This document shows positions 8,704 to 16,743 of a stretch of 64,000 nucleotides of DNA, piece after piece. The position numbers and the translations under genes were made by a program. This DNA comes from an uncultured Chitinophagaceae bacterium. Its GTDB lineage: Bacteria; Bacteroidota; Bacteroidia; Chitinophagales; Chitinophagaceae. Under the pieces are notes generated by a model that was not told the origin of the DNA, made no database searches, and saw only the letters and a program-made list of their open reading frames with translations. Each line of letters opens with the position of its first letter. Positions within the stretch are counted from its first letter, which is position 1. The stretch spans positions 1-64,000 of the forward strand of contig CAITVK010000062.1 of the NCBI GenBank assembly GCA_903895845.1, written 5' to 3'.

Positions 8704-9489
8704 CTATTTTTTCCTCAATTCCGTTACAAAATCAGCAAATGCAATCGTCGGGTTGGGCTGTTTCATAAAGTGTTCGCCTATCAGGAACCCTCTAAAACCC
8801 GCTTGGCGTAAAAATACAATAGTATCGGTATTGTTAATTCCACTTTCTGCTACAGCCACTTTATTTTTGGGAATATCCTTTATTAATTGTGCAGAAGCCT
8901 CCACATTTACCACAAAATCTTTCAGGTTCCGGTTGTTTACGCCCACCAGATCCACCGCATCACAGATATGCCCCAATTCTTCGGCATTATGTATCTCTAA
9001 CAAAACCTCTAGTCCTAAGTTCTTGGCAGCTATCGCCAATTCTTCTACTCTTTTTGGAGAAAGGCAAGCTGCTATCAGCAAAATTACGGATGCGCCGTAA
9101 GCTTTTGCCTCCACCAACTGGTATTCATCAATCATAAAATCCTTTCTTAACAAAGGAATATGATTGAAAGTAGCCGCTTCAAGGTCTGCCAAACAGCCCC
9201 CGAAGAAATGATTATCCGTTAATACCGAAATGCCCGAAGCCCCATTTTGTGTATATGCCTTGGTTACTTCTTCTACCGTTGCCGTATTGTTGATGACACC
9301 TTTAGATGGTGACTGACGCTTATATTCAGCAATAATCCCGGTCTTTGTTTCATCCAACAAAAAAGCTTTAAGGGACAAACAAGGCTTCGAAAACAAAGGC
9401 ATCTGCTCCAATTCAGCAATAGTCTTAATCGCCTTCGCTTCGGCTACCTCTATCTGTTTGTGCGCTATTATTCTATCTAATATATTCAT
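8704..9489 (-). CDS. trpC: indole-3-glycerol phosphate synthase
   Basis: Ring closure and decarboxylation of CdRP to indole-3-glycerol phosphate. The 261-aa barrel shows EYKRQSPSKGVI with the catalytic Lys, LRKDFMIDEYQ, LEIHNAEEL, VGVNNRNLKDF and AVAESGINN, all hallmark TrpC segments. It is a stand-alone enzyme, not fused to trpF. The gap to the upstream trpD holds a 21-bp-period tandem array. Confidence 0.96.
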   Translation of the reverse strand: MNILDRIIAHKQIEVAEAKAIKTIAELEQMPLFSKPCLSLKAFLLDETKTGIIAEYKRQSPSKGVINNTATVEEVTKAYTQNGASGISVLTDNHFFGGCLADLEAATFNHIPLLRKDFMIDEYQLVEAKAYGASVILLIAACLSPKRVEELAIAAKNLGLEVLLEIHNAEELGHICDAVDLVGVNNRNLKDFVVNVEASAQLIKDIPKNKVAVAESGINNTDTIVFLRQAGFRGFLIGEHFMKQPNPTIAFADFVTELRKK

Positions 9490-9569
9490 CGATAATAAAA
9501 GTTATTCTTTTAATGAATGACTAAAACATTCAAATTACACCATTTAAGTGACATCTGATGCTGCATTTG

Positions 9570-9758
9570 CTTGAACTTATATCATATAAGTTGGAACTTT
9601 TGTCGCATAAGCTTAAACTTTTGCCGTATAAGTTGGAACTTATGCCGTATAAGCTTGAACTTTTGTCGCATAAGTTGGAACTTATGCCGCATAAGCTTGA
9701 ACTTTTGTCGCATAAGTTGGAACTTACGTCACATAAGTTTGAACTTATGTAGATTAAT
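9570..9758. repeat. 21-bp tandem repeat array, nine units, between trpD and trpC
   Basis: Nine consecutive 21-bp units run without indels. Each begins CTTGAAC or TTGGAAC, has a TTTTGTC/TTATGCC middle and ends in GCATAAG/GTATAAG. The two start types alternate, giving a 42-bp higher-order period. CTTATGC and GCATAAG are mutually complementary, so each unit can form small hairpins. Every unit divides into three 7-bp blocks. The plus strand is open for 64 codons and would encode LELLSHK-like heptads, but I see no evidence that it is translated. Confidence 0.9.
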
Positions 9759-9767
9759 AAGAACTAT

Positions 9768-10760
9768 TTACTGCAATGCAATCAATTTTTGCAATGCACC
9801 CAAAGCCGCCTTGCTTTCCAAACTTACAACGGCAGCTTGATAGGCATCATCGTAGGTTTTGTAGTTGCCCGTGCAGTGCAAAGCCATTGCCGAATTGGCC
9901 AAGACCACTGCATTTTGCGCATAAGTTCCATCGCCATTGATGATGCTACGGAACATATTAGCAGATTCCTCCACCGTATTCCCACCATAAATATCCTGCG
10001 GCATCACCATTCTTTTGCCCAACTCCCTCGGGGTTTTGATGCTCTCGCCGTTGTTGGTAATCACCTTTGTATCATTGGTAAGCGATATTTCATCGTATCC
10101 ATCCAAGCTGTGAATAATGGTAAAAGCCCTATCCGTTTGCTGCAATAAATAGTTATAAATACGCGCCATTTCCAAGTTATACACCCCCACCAACTGATAG
10201 GTTGGCGAAGCAGGATTGACCATTGGCCCGAGCATATTAAAGAAAGTGCGCACGCCCAAATTCTTACGCATCGCCCCCACAGCCTTCAACGCAGGATGAA
10301 ACAAAGGGGCGTGGAGGAAGCAAATACCAGCCTCCTCAACCTCTTTTTTTAGCTGGGTACTGTCATTTTTAAACTTATAACCCAACTGCTCCATCACATT
10401 GCTAGCACCACTGATACTCGATGCGCCATAATTGCCGTGCTTGGCAACTTTTTGCCCCGCACCAGCTACCACAAAGCAGCTAAGAGTAGATATATTGAAG
10501 GAATTTTTGCCATCGCCACCCGTTCCCACAATGTCCATCAGCTTATGATTGCCCAAATCTACCTTTACAGAAAGCTCCAACAAAGCATCGCGAAAGCCCT
10601 GCAATTCGCTGATGGTAATGCTACGCATAAGGAAAACGGTAACGAAAGAAGTAATCTCGTGTTCGTTGTAAATGCCGCTACCAATGCCAATCAGGATGTC
10701 TTTTGCCTGCTGATAAGAGAGCGTTTTGTGTTCGAATAAATATTGTAATATCTTTTTCAT
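9768..10760 (-). CDS. trpD: anthranilate phosphoribosyltransferase
   Basis: Transfers the phosphoribosyl group from PRPP to anthranilate. The start at 10760 (MKKILQYLFEHK) gives 330 aa. A further in-frame ATG at 10778 lies in repeat-like DNA and adds six residues. Family motifs are GTGGDGKNSFNIST for PRPP binding, KHGNYGASSISG, the Mg2+ region with DGYDEIS, and NMLGPMVNPA. It lies between trpG and trpC in the leftward operon. Confidence 0.95.
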   Translation of the reverse strand: MKKILQYLFEHKTLSYQQAKDILIGIGSGIYNEHEITSFVTVFLMRSITISELQGFRDALLELSVKVDLGNHKLMDIVGTGGDGKNSFNISTLSCFVVAGAGQKVAKHGNYGASSISGASNVMEQLGYKFKNDSTQLKKEVEEAGICFLHAPLFHPALKAVGAMRKNLGVRTFFNMLGPMVNPASPTYQLVGVYNLEMARIYNYLLQQTDRAFTIIHSLDGYDEISLTNDTKVITNNGESIKTPRELGKRMVMPQDIYGGNTVEESANMFRSIINGDGTYAQNAVVLANSAMALHCTGNYKTYDDAYQAAVVSLESKAALGALQKLIALQ

Positions 10761-10799
10761 AATAATGTTTTTCGCCACAAAGGCGTGAAGAATAATTTC

Positions 10800-10920
10800 G
10801 CCACAAAGACGCTAAGACTCAAAGAAGCACAAAGAAGAAAAGAAAAATTTAAGCATCTTTAATTCCTTTTGTTCTTTCTTTTTCACTTAGTGCCACTTAG
10901 TGTCTTTGCGTCTTTGTGGC
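10800..10920. repeat. GCCACAAAGAC-type inverted repeat between trpG and trpD
   Basis: GCCACAAAGACGC (10800-10812) and GCGTCTTTGTGGC (10908-10920) are perfect 13-bp arms enclosing an AAAG-rich, palindromic middle that includes CACTTAGTG units. A third partial arm, CGCCACAAAGGCG, lies at 10773-10785. This is the same family as 3806-3904. Confidence 0.8.
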
Positions 10921-10925
10921 ATTTT

Positions 10926-11588
10926 TTATTGCTCTAACCAGTTCCTCATAATCGTTTCTCCACTTGGCGTTAGTACACTTTCGGGATGAAATTGCACACC
11001 TTGCACATCGAAAGTTTTGTGTTGCAATGCCATGATAAAGTTGTGTTCATCACGAGCAGTCACTTCTAAGGAATCTGGAAATCCTTCCTCACTCACCACC
11101 CAACTATGATAACGCCCCACGATAAATTCATTGCCGAGACCAGCAAAAAGTTGACCGTTGACCGTTGACCGTTGACCGCCGTCGCCTAACGGTTGACGGT
11201 TATCGGTTAACGGTAAACTGCTTACTCTTATCGGAGTAGCAATCCCATGATAAACCGAAGTAAGATTCGTCAGCTTACCACCAAAAGCCTGACCAATTGC
11301 CTGATGTCCCAAGCACACCCCAAGGATCGATTTTGTGGGAGCGTATTGTTTTATGAGAGGCAACAACAACCCCGCTTCTTCTGGAATACCGGGACCGGGA
11401 GAGAGAATAATTTTGTTGTATTTATTTACATCCTCCAAAGGGATTTCATCATTGCGATAAACATCCACTTTTTGATGTGTAATCTTTTCTACGAGATGAA
11501 CAAGGTTGTAGGTAAAAGAATCGTAATTATCAAATACCAATATTTTCAACCCATCAAAACCACCTTGAACCGAAGCTTTATTTTCCAT
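10926..11588 (-). CDS. trpG: anthranilate synthase component II (glutamine amidotransferase)
   Basis: Supplies ammonia from glutamine to TrpE. The 220-aa protein has FDNYDSFTYNLV, SPGPGIPEEAG, the catalytic Cys in LGVCLGHQAIGQAFGG and the His/Glu pair in GVQFHPES. About 14 extra N-terminal residues precede the usual start. Residues about 124-146 (SLPLTDNRQPL...RSTVNGQL), between VYHGIATPIRV and FAGLGNEF, are an insertion encoded by an in-frame heptamer palindrome (11150-11218). The family normally has only a short turn there. The catalytic segments are intact, so the enzyme is probably active. Confidence 0.95.
   Translation of the reverse strand: MENKASVQGGFDGLKILVFDNYDSFTYNLVHLVEKITHQKVDVYRNDEIPLEDVNKYNKIILSPGPGIPEEAGLLLPLIKQYAPTKSILGVCLGHQAIGQAFGGKLTNLTSVYHGIATPIRVSSLPLTDNRQPLGDGGQRSTVNGQLFAGLGNEFIVGRYHSWVVSEEGFPDSLEVTARDEHNFIMALQHKTFDVQGVQFHPESVLTPSGETIMRNWLEQ
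11150..11218. repeat. in-frame heptamer palindrome inside trpG
   Basis: Four GTTGACC units (11150-11177), a 13-bp spacer and four GGTTAAC-like units (GGTTGAC, GGTTATC, GGTTAAC, GGTAAAC; 11191-11218) form an inverted repeat of 69 bp, or 23 codons. As RNA of the plus strand the arms pair with G-U wobbles. A sister element lies in trpE at 12649-12720. Confidence 0.85.
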
Positions 11589-11627
11589 TGTTTAATTTAG
11601 ATTAAATGATTAGAATGATTAATTCTT

Positions 11628-11659
11628 CACTCATAACTCATATTTCATAACTCATATTT
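11628..11659. repeat. heptamer array containing the trpE stop codon
   Basis: TCATAAC, TCATATT, TCATAAC, TCATATT run in exact 7-bp register. The complement of TCA in the last unit is the TGA stop codon of trpE (11652-11654), so the array reaches the coding end. Confidence 0.75.
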
Positions 11660-13136
11660 CTCCGGCTGCCTCTATTGCTTTTTTCAGCGCATTCAATTTA
11701 TTATTTACTTCCTGCAACTCACTTTCAGGATTACTTGCAGCCACCACACCTGCCCCAGCCTGATAAAACAATGTATTGTTCTTACTGAGGAAAGTACGAA
11801 TCATAATGGCATGGTTGCAACTACCATCAAAGCCCATAAACCCAATACCACCACCATAATAACTGCGACTAGTTGTCTCGAAACTATCAATCAAATGCAT
11901 TGCTTTTATCTTTGGCGCTCCGCTTAATGTACCAGCAGGGAATGTTTTTGCCAACAATTCGAACGGATTCGCATTAGGGCGAACCGTACCATTTACCTCA
12001 CTCACCAAATGAATTACGTGACTATAATATTGCACTTGTCTGTAGCTTTTTACACGAACATCATCGCAAACCCTACTCAAATCGTTACGAGCCAAATCAA
12101 CCAACATCACATGTTCTGCATTCTCCTTGGGATCTAATAATAATTTCTCCGCAGCCGCTGCATCCAACGCATCATTGCCTGTACGCTTGAAAGTCCCCGC
12201 AATTGGATGCACGATAGCAGTACCTTTATTAATAACCAATTGACTCTCTGGAGAAGAACCCATCAGTTTATAATCGCCATAATCGAAGAAAAATAAATAA
12301 GGTGACGGATTGATGTTCCGCAAAGCACGATAAACATTAAGTTCATCACCCGTAAAGCTTTGTTGGAAACGGCGGCTCAAAACAATCTGAAACACGTCGC
12401 CTCTAAAGCAGCTTTGTATTCCCTTCTTTACCATTTCCACATAAGCCTCATTGGTAATATTGGAAGTTTCACCACCCTTTATGGCAAAAGGATAGGTAGG
12501 TACATCCTTGCTTTTAATCAAACTCTCCACCACCTGTACATCACTTTCAATTCCCGGAATCACATTCTCGCAGAGATATAATTCATCTTTAAAATGATTG
12601 ATAGCAATAACGTATTGGTAAAGTCGATAGCGCATCAAAGGGATTTCAGTTGACCGTTGACCGTGTTCCGTTGACCGAGGGTCGCTGCTTTCGGTTAACG
12701 GTTGACGGTTAACGGTTAACTTAACGCTATCAAAAAACTGCACCGCATCATAAGTAGTATAACCATACAATCCTTGAGCGAACTTAGCAGCAGCTTGCTC
12801 CAAACTATTGCCTTCTTTATTCTCTTTGTTAGTTATTTCAAAGCGATTCATAAAAGCCCAAACCTCATTAGGCACCGCTTTGGTGTTTGTGATAGGAATA
12901 CGCTCAGGCTCTTGTCCGGGAAGTTTATATTCCAGACTTCCCGTATCTGTAATTTCAATGCCCGCAATGGCATGGATACCTATAAAGCTGTAACTGTTTT
13001 CGGCGACGTGGTTATCGGTACTTTCCAACAAAATAGTATCCCTGAACCGATCACGCACTCTCAGATAAATACCCACAGGCGTATATACATCTGCCAGCAT
13101 CTTCTTAATCGTAGTTGTTATTTCAATCTTCTTCAT
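11652..13136 (-). CDS. trpE: anthranilate synthase component I
   Basis: Converts chorismate to anthranilate, the first committed step. At 494 aa the N-terminal regulatory domain has the tryptophan-feedback motif LLES within ILLESTDNHVAENSYSFIG. The C-terminal chorismate-binding domain shows HPIAGTFKRTG, AEHVMLVDLARND, FPAGTLSGAPK and the terminal QAGAGVVAASNPESE. Residues about 140-163 (LTVNRQPLT...QRST), just before PLMRYRLYQYVIAINHFKDEL, are an extra loop encoded by a 72-bp heptamer palindrome. It is the first structural gene after the attenuator leader, so both attenuation and feedback inhibition are expected. Confidence 0.96.
   Translation of the reverse strand: MKKIEITTTIKKMLADVYTPVGIYLRVRDRFRDTILLESTDNHVAENSYSFIGIHAIAGIEITDTGSLEYKLPGQEPERIPITNTKAVPNEVWAFMNRFEITNKENKEGNSLEQAAAKFAQGLYGYTTYDAVQFFDSVKLTVNRQPLTESSDPRSTEHGQRSTEIPLMRYRLYQYVIAINHFKDELYLCENVIPGIESDVQVVESLIKSKDVPTYPFAIKGGETSNITNEAYVEMVKKGIQSCFRGDVFQIVLSRRFQQSFTGDELNVYRALRNINPSPYLFFFDYGDYKLMGSSPESQLVINKGTAIVHPIAGTFKRTGNDALDAAAAEKLLLDPKENAEHVMLVDLARNDLSRVCDDVRVKSYRQVQYYSHVIHLVSEVNGTVRPNANPFELLAKTFPAGTLSGAPKIKAMHLIDSFETTSRSYYGGGIGFMGFDGSCNHAIMIRTFLSKNNTLFYQAGAGVVAASNPESELQEVNNKLNALKKAIEAAGEI
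12649..12720. repeat. in-frame heptamer palindrome inside trpE
   Basis: Four units GTTGACC, GTTGACC, GTGTTCC, GTTGACC (12649-12676), a 16-bp spacer and four units GGTTAAC, GGTTGAC, GGTTAAC, GGTTAAC (12693-12720) total 72 bp, or 24 codons. The reading frame stays open through both arms. The encoded peptide shares NRQPLT and QRST with the insertion in trpG. Confidence 0.87.
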
Positions 13137-13192
13137 ATTCCTGTTTTATGTTACAATCTACAAGTAACCTCTATTTCCTTTTTCTTCTTGAC

Positions 13193-13220
13193 AAAAAAAA
13201 ACCCCGACAATCTGTCGAGG
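13193..13220 (-). terminator. trp attenuator terminator
   Basis: CCCCGACA (13202-13209) and TGTCGAGG (13213-13220) form an 8-bp stem with a 3-nt loop. On the minus strand it is followed by nine T (13193-13201). It lies between the leader peptide and trpE and overlaps the antiterminator segment 13217-13222. Confidence 0.88.
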
Positions 13221-13258
13221 CTCTTTTCAAATAGTATGAAAATGTATGGACAATGCCA

Positions 13259-13321
13259 CTACAAGCCTCTAACAAGGTTTGTATGCCACCACCAATTATT
13301 ATTTAATATGCTGTTACTCAT
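13259..13321 (-). CDS. trpL: trp operon leader peptide, 20 aa
   Basis: The frame encodes MSNSILNNNWWWHTNLVRGL followed by TAG. Three consecutive TGG codons at positions 10-12 in a 20-codon ORF directly upstream of trpE, and overlapping the protector stem, are the diagnostic features of a tryptophan attenuator leader. A promoter-like pair (13329-13359) sits so close that the mRNA may begin at or only a few bases before the ATG. It was assigned from sequence alone and is too short for usual gene finders. Confidence 0.85.
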   Translation of the reverse strand: MSNSILNNNWWWHTNLVRGL

Positions 13322-13328
13322 TGCGATG

Positions 13329-13359
13329 CAAATATGGGGATTGAAATTGATTCGCCAAA
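13329..13359 (-). promoter_or_regulatory. candidate trp operon promoter
   Basis: On the minus strand TTTG (13356-13359) and CATATTTG (13329-13336) are separated by 19 bp. They resemble the Bacteroidota sigma-factor pair TTTG / TAnnTTTG with one mismatch. Expected initiation is about 5 nt downstream, next to the trpL start codon. Confidence 0.5.
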
Positions 13360-13500
13360 ATATTTTTTTAAAGGTTTTACTTGTTCAACCAATAAGTCAA
13401 CCTAGTGGGTAAATTATATCATGCTAGTTAAGAAGGAGTATCATGAACTAAAGGAACTATTGTAAACATTATCGTTTTCTCCCCACTTATTTCAAGTGAA

Positions 13501-13531
13501 GTTTTTTATAGTTTCCATTCCCTTATATTTG
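13501..13531 (+). promoter_or_regulatory. candidate secDF promoter
   Basis: TATATTTG (13524-13531) fits the TAnnTTTG -7 element exactly, 29 bp before the secDF start. The -33 side is only a T-rich stretch (13502-13507). The same CCCTTATATTTGC context recurs before tRNA-Ser. Confidence 0.45.
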
Positions 13532-13560
13532 CCGACTTTTAAAAATAAATAGTTTTTTGT

Positions 13561-16500
13561 ATGCAACTGAAAGGTTTAGTACGGTTCTTCGCCATTGCAC
13601 TTATATTGATTTGTGTTTATCAATTATCATTTACTTGGATTGTTCGTAGCCATGAGAGCGAAATGGAGGCAAAAGCTGATAAATGGTTATCAGCCAATTA
13701 TTCTTCCCCTGAGAAAAAGTATCCTACCGATACAATTGCCAGAGCTTTATACAGTGATTCACTGAAAGAATTAAAGAGAATTCGTTTACAGCGTTTGTTA
13801 GATAGTACTAAAGACACTAAGATTGGACCATTAAGTCTAACTACTTACCGTAGTGCAAAAGATGAGGAGTTAATGCTAGGTCTTGACCTGCAAGGTGGTA
13901 TCAGTGTAACAATGGAAGTTGGTTTGGATGTACTGGTAAAATCATTGGCAAATTATACCAAGGATGCTGCTTTCAACAAAGCACTAGATGCAGCAGTTGC
14001 AGAAAAGGCAAACAGTAGCGCCGACCTAATCACTTTATTTACCGAACAGTTCAAACAACAAAATCCGAGCGCAAGCCTTGCCCCATACTTTGTTGCTAAA
14101 AGTAATGGCAAATTGAAGTTTGACGCTAGTGATGCAGCTGTAAAATCTTACTTAGCAGAGCAGTCAATAGCGGCCTTTGACAATACATATAGGGTTCTAC
14201 AAACACGTATTGACAAGTTTGGGGTTGCTTCTCCAAATATCAATAAAGACCCTTCAAAAGCAATTATCAGTATTGAGTTGGCAGGTGCAAACGATCCTGA
14301 AAGAGTTCGTAATTACCTTACTACAACTGCAAACCTGCAATTCTTTGAAGTTTATAACCTTAGCGAAATAGCTGAAGGCATCAAGAACGCCGACAAAACT
14401 GTTCAAGACTATTTGAATGGCGTAAAAGCAGCAGATAGCACCAGCAAAGACAGCGCTAAAACTGCCAAAGCAGATACTACTAAAAACAAGGTTAATGAAG
14501 CCCCAATCAGAAAATTGATTCAGTTTAACCAACCTTATCAGACTAAGACTGGTAAAACAATTTATCCTTCTTCCATTGGCTACATCCAAAGCTCTGATAC
14601 AGGTTTATTAAATGGATATTTAAGGCTTGACATAGTAAAAAACAAATTTCCCGCTAACCTGTCTTTTATGTATGGCAAGGTTGATATAGATGATCCTAAA
14701 GCTAAAAACGTATTACAACTATATGCTATAAAAACATTGGACAATGGTCAGGCAGAACTGGAGGGAGAACACGTAACTGATGCTAAACAAGATTTTGACG
14801 AGCGTGGTAAAGTAGCTATCAAAATGAATATGGATAAAATAGGAACCAATATATGGGCGAAGATGACTGCTCGTAACATTGACAAACCTATTGCTATTGT
14901 GTTGGACAACTTTGTTTATTCTGCACCTACGGTTAATGATGCAATCACAACTGGTAACTCTCAGATAAGTGGCAACTATTCTACAAAAGAAGCACAAGAC
15001 TTATCAGAAATATTGACGAGTGGTAAGTTGACTGCCCCTGCAAGAATCGTTCAGGAACAAGTAATTGGGCCAACTTTAGGTAAAGCTGCTGTACATGGTG
15101 GTTTATTATCCTTCCTCATTTCTTTCTTGGTAATCTTCACCTTGATGCTTGTTTACTACAATACAGGCGGATGGGTTGCTAATATAGCATTGATACTCAA
15201 CTTATTGTTTACTGTAGGTATACTGAGTGCATTAAGCTTCACATTGACAGCTGCGGGCATTGCTGGTCTCGTACTGACAATCGGTATGGCCGTGGATACC
15301 AACGTTATCATCTTCGAAAGAATTAAAGAAGAAATTACTAAGGGCAAAAACTACGAAACTGCGGTTAAAGAAGGTTACAGACGTTCATTGTCGCCTGTAT
15401 TGGATGCGCACGTTACCACTTTCTTAACAGCAAGTATCTTGTTCTACTTTGGTTTAGGTCCGGTACTAGGCTTTGCAACAACACAGATGATTGGTATTAT
15501 CTTATCACTTTTCTGTGGTATCCTTGTATCACGTTTAGTGACTGACTTATACATGAACAGAGACCGTCACTTCGATTACTTCACTGGCGTATCCAGAAAG
15601 ATATTCAAACACGCTTCTTACCGTTTCATCGAATACAGAAAGTACACTTACGGAATATCTGCTATCGTTTTGATATTGGGTATCGCTTCTTATTTCAATG
15701 GCTTTGATAAAGGTGTGGAATTTGAAGGTGGTCGCAGCTATACCATTAAATTCGAAAAACCAGTTAGCACAGATGCTATCAGGGATGATTTGAAGAAGGT
15801 ATTTAACGAAACCCCAATCATCAAAACTGTTGGTTCTGCAACACAATTAAACATCACTACTGCTTATCGTATCGCTGAAACAAGCAAAGACAATAGCATC
15901 GATAAAGATGTGGAAACTAAGTTGTATGAAGGTCTAAAGAGTTATTTGCCAGAAGGATTGTCTTACGCTGACTTTGACGCTAAGTTCAAACAAAGCTCTC
16001 AAACAGTTCAACCAACTATCTCAGAAGAGTTGAAGTCTGGTGCAACAAAAGCAACCATCTTCGCTTTAATCGCCATCTGTTTGTACATCTTCATCCGTTT
16101 CCGTGACTGGAGATATAGCTTGGGTACCATCGTATCATTATTGCACGACGTCTTGGTTACATTAATTGTATTCAGTTTCGCTCGTAGAATCGTTCCTTTC
16201 CCATTAGAAATAGATCAGTACTTTATCTCGGCTGTACTAACCGTTATTGGTTTCTCGATGAATGATACCGTAATTGTTTATGACCGTATCAGGGAAGACA
16301 GTAAACTAATGCGTGGTGAAAGCAATGCAGCCATCATCAACAAAGCGATTAACCAGACATTAAGTCGTACCGTAATGACTTCATTAACGGTATTCTTAAC
16401 CATCCTTATATTGTTCATCTTTGGTGGTGAAGTAACAAGAGGCTTTGCTTTTGCAATGTTAGTGGGTGTATTCACTGGTACTTATTCTTCCATCTTCGTA

Positions 16501-16566
16501 GCAGCACCAATATTGGTAGACTTTGCTAAAGACAAGCCATTGGGTTCTGGTGACGTAAAGAAATAA
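13561..16566 (+). CDS. secDF: fused protein translocase subunit SecDF
   Basis: A 1001-aa inner-membrane RND-type protein that uses the proton gradient to pull secreted proteins out of SecYEG. The N-terminal half is SecD: first TM at residues 7-25, the DLQGG motif in LGLDLQGGISVTMEV, a large periplasmic P1 region to about residue 500, then TM segments with GMAVDTNVIIFERIKEE. The C-terminal half is SecF: EFEGGRSY and the TM motif GFSMNDTVIVYDRIRED. SecD and SecF are fused, as is usual in Bacteroidota. It is divergent from the trp operon and followed by its own terminator, so it is probably monocistronic. Confidence 0.96.
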   Translation: MQLKGLVRFFAIALILICVYQLSFTWIVRSHESEMEAKADKWLSANYSSPEKKYPTDTIARALYSDSLKELKRIRLQRLLDSTKDTKIGPLSLTTYRSAKDEELMLGLDLQGGISVTMEVGLDVLVKSLANYTKDAAFNKALDAAVAEKANSSADLITLFTEQFKQQNPSASLAPYFVAKSNGKLKFDASDAAVKSYLAEQSIAAFDNTYRVLQTRIDKFGVASPNINKDPSKAIISIELAGANDPERVRNYLTTTANLQFFEVYNLSEIAEGIKNADKTVQDYLNGVKAADSTSKDSAKTAKADTTKNKVNEAPIRKLIQFNQPYQTKTGKTIYPSSIGYIQSSDTGLLNGYLRLDIVKNKFPANLSFMYGKVDIDDPKAKNVLQLYAIKTLDNGQAELEGEHVTDAKQDFDERGKVAIKMNMDKIGTNIWAKMTARNIDKPIAIVLDNFVYSAPTVNDAITTGNSQISGNYSTKEAQDLSEILTSGKLTAPARIVQEQVIGPTLGKAAVHGGLLSFLISFLVIFTLMLVYYNTGGWVANIALILNLLFTVGILSALSFTLTAAGIAGLVLTIGMAVDTNVIIFERIKEEITKGKNYETAVKEGYRRSLSPVLDAHVTTFLTASILFYFGLGPVLGFATTQMIGIILSLFCGILVSRLVTDLYMNRDRHFDYFTGVSRKIFKHASYRFIEYRKYTYGISAIVLILGIASYFNGFDKGVEFEGGRSYTIKFEKPVSTDAIRDDLKKVFNETPIIKTVGSATQLNITTAYRIAETSKDNSIDKDVETKLYEGLKSYLPEGLSYADFDAKFKQSSQTVQPTISEELKSGATKATIFALIAICLYIFIRFRDWRYSLGTIVSLLHDVLVTLIVFSFARRIVPFPLEIDQYFISAVLTVIGFSMNDTVIVYDRIREDSKLMRGESNAAIINKAINQTLSRTVMTSLTVFLTILILFIFGGEVTRGFAFAMLVGVFTGTYSSIFVAAPILVDFAKDKPLGSGDVKK

Positions 16567-16590
16567 TTCTCTCCTACTCAAATAAATAAC

Positions 16591-16620
16591 AAAAGGCTAT
16601 CCAATCGGGTAGCCTTTTTG
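16591..16620 (+). terminator. secDF terminator
   Basis: AAAGGCTATCC (16592-16602) pairs with GGGTAGCCTTT (16607-16617) with one G-T wobble over a 4-nt loop, followed by T residues. It lies 25 bp after the secDF stop. Confidence 0.85.
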
Positions 16621-16743
16621 TTTAGAAGCAATTCTGGTTAATTGTTTATCATTACCGTATATCCCTATTTTACCTCTTTCTTCAAATTGATTACCCGACT
16701 CCAAGACAAATACCTAAATTTATCTTTTAATAATCGTTTTGCC

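Larger units (their letters stand above)
13193..13321 (-). promoter_or_regulatory. trp operon attenuator (leader with alternative stems)
   Basis: On the minus strand the leader contains three mutually exclusive pairings. The protector pairs region 1 (13275-13282) with region 2 (13261-13268), 7 of 8 bp. The antiterminator pairs GAGGCT in region 2 (13264-13269) with AGCCTC in region 3 (13217-13222). The terminator is at 13202-13220. The three Trp codons (13286-13294) lie 3-11 nt before region 1. A ribosome stalled there for lack of charged tRNA-Trp would cover region 1, free region 2 and allow read-through. This matches the classical attenuation mechanism. Confidence 0.85.

Noticed and set aside
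9570-9758. Possible CRISPR array
   Set aside because: Units are contiguous with no unique spacers, and no cas genes are present. The same holds for the arrays at 26 kb, 50-51 kb and 64 kb.
9558-9840. Plus-strand ORFs of LELLSHK-type heptads between trpD and trpC
   Set aside because: They are a product of the tandem array and run opposite the trpD C-terminus. No evidence of translation.
12774-13412. 212-codon plus-strand frame opposite the trpE N-terminus and leader
   Set aside because: It is antisense to a certain gene and to the trp attenuator, with no family signature or start signal.
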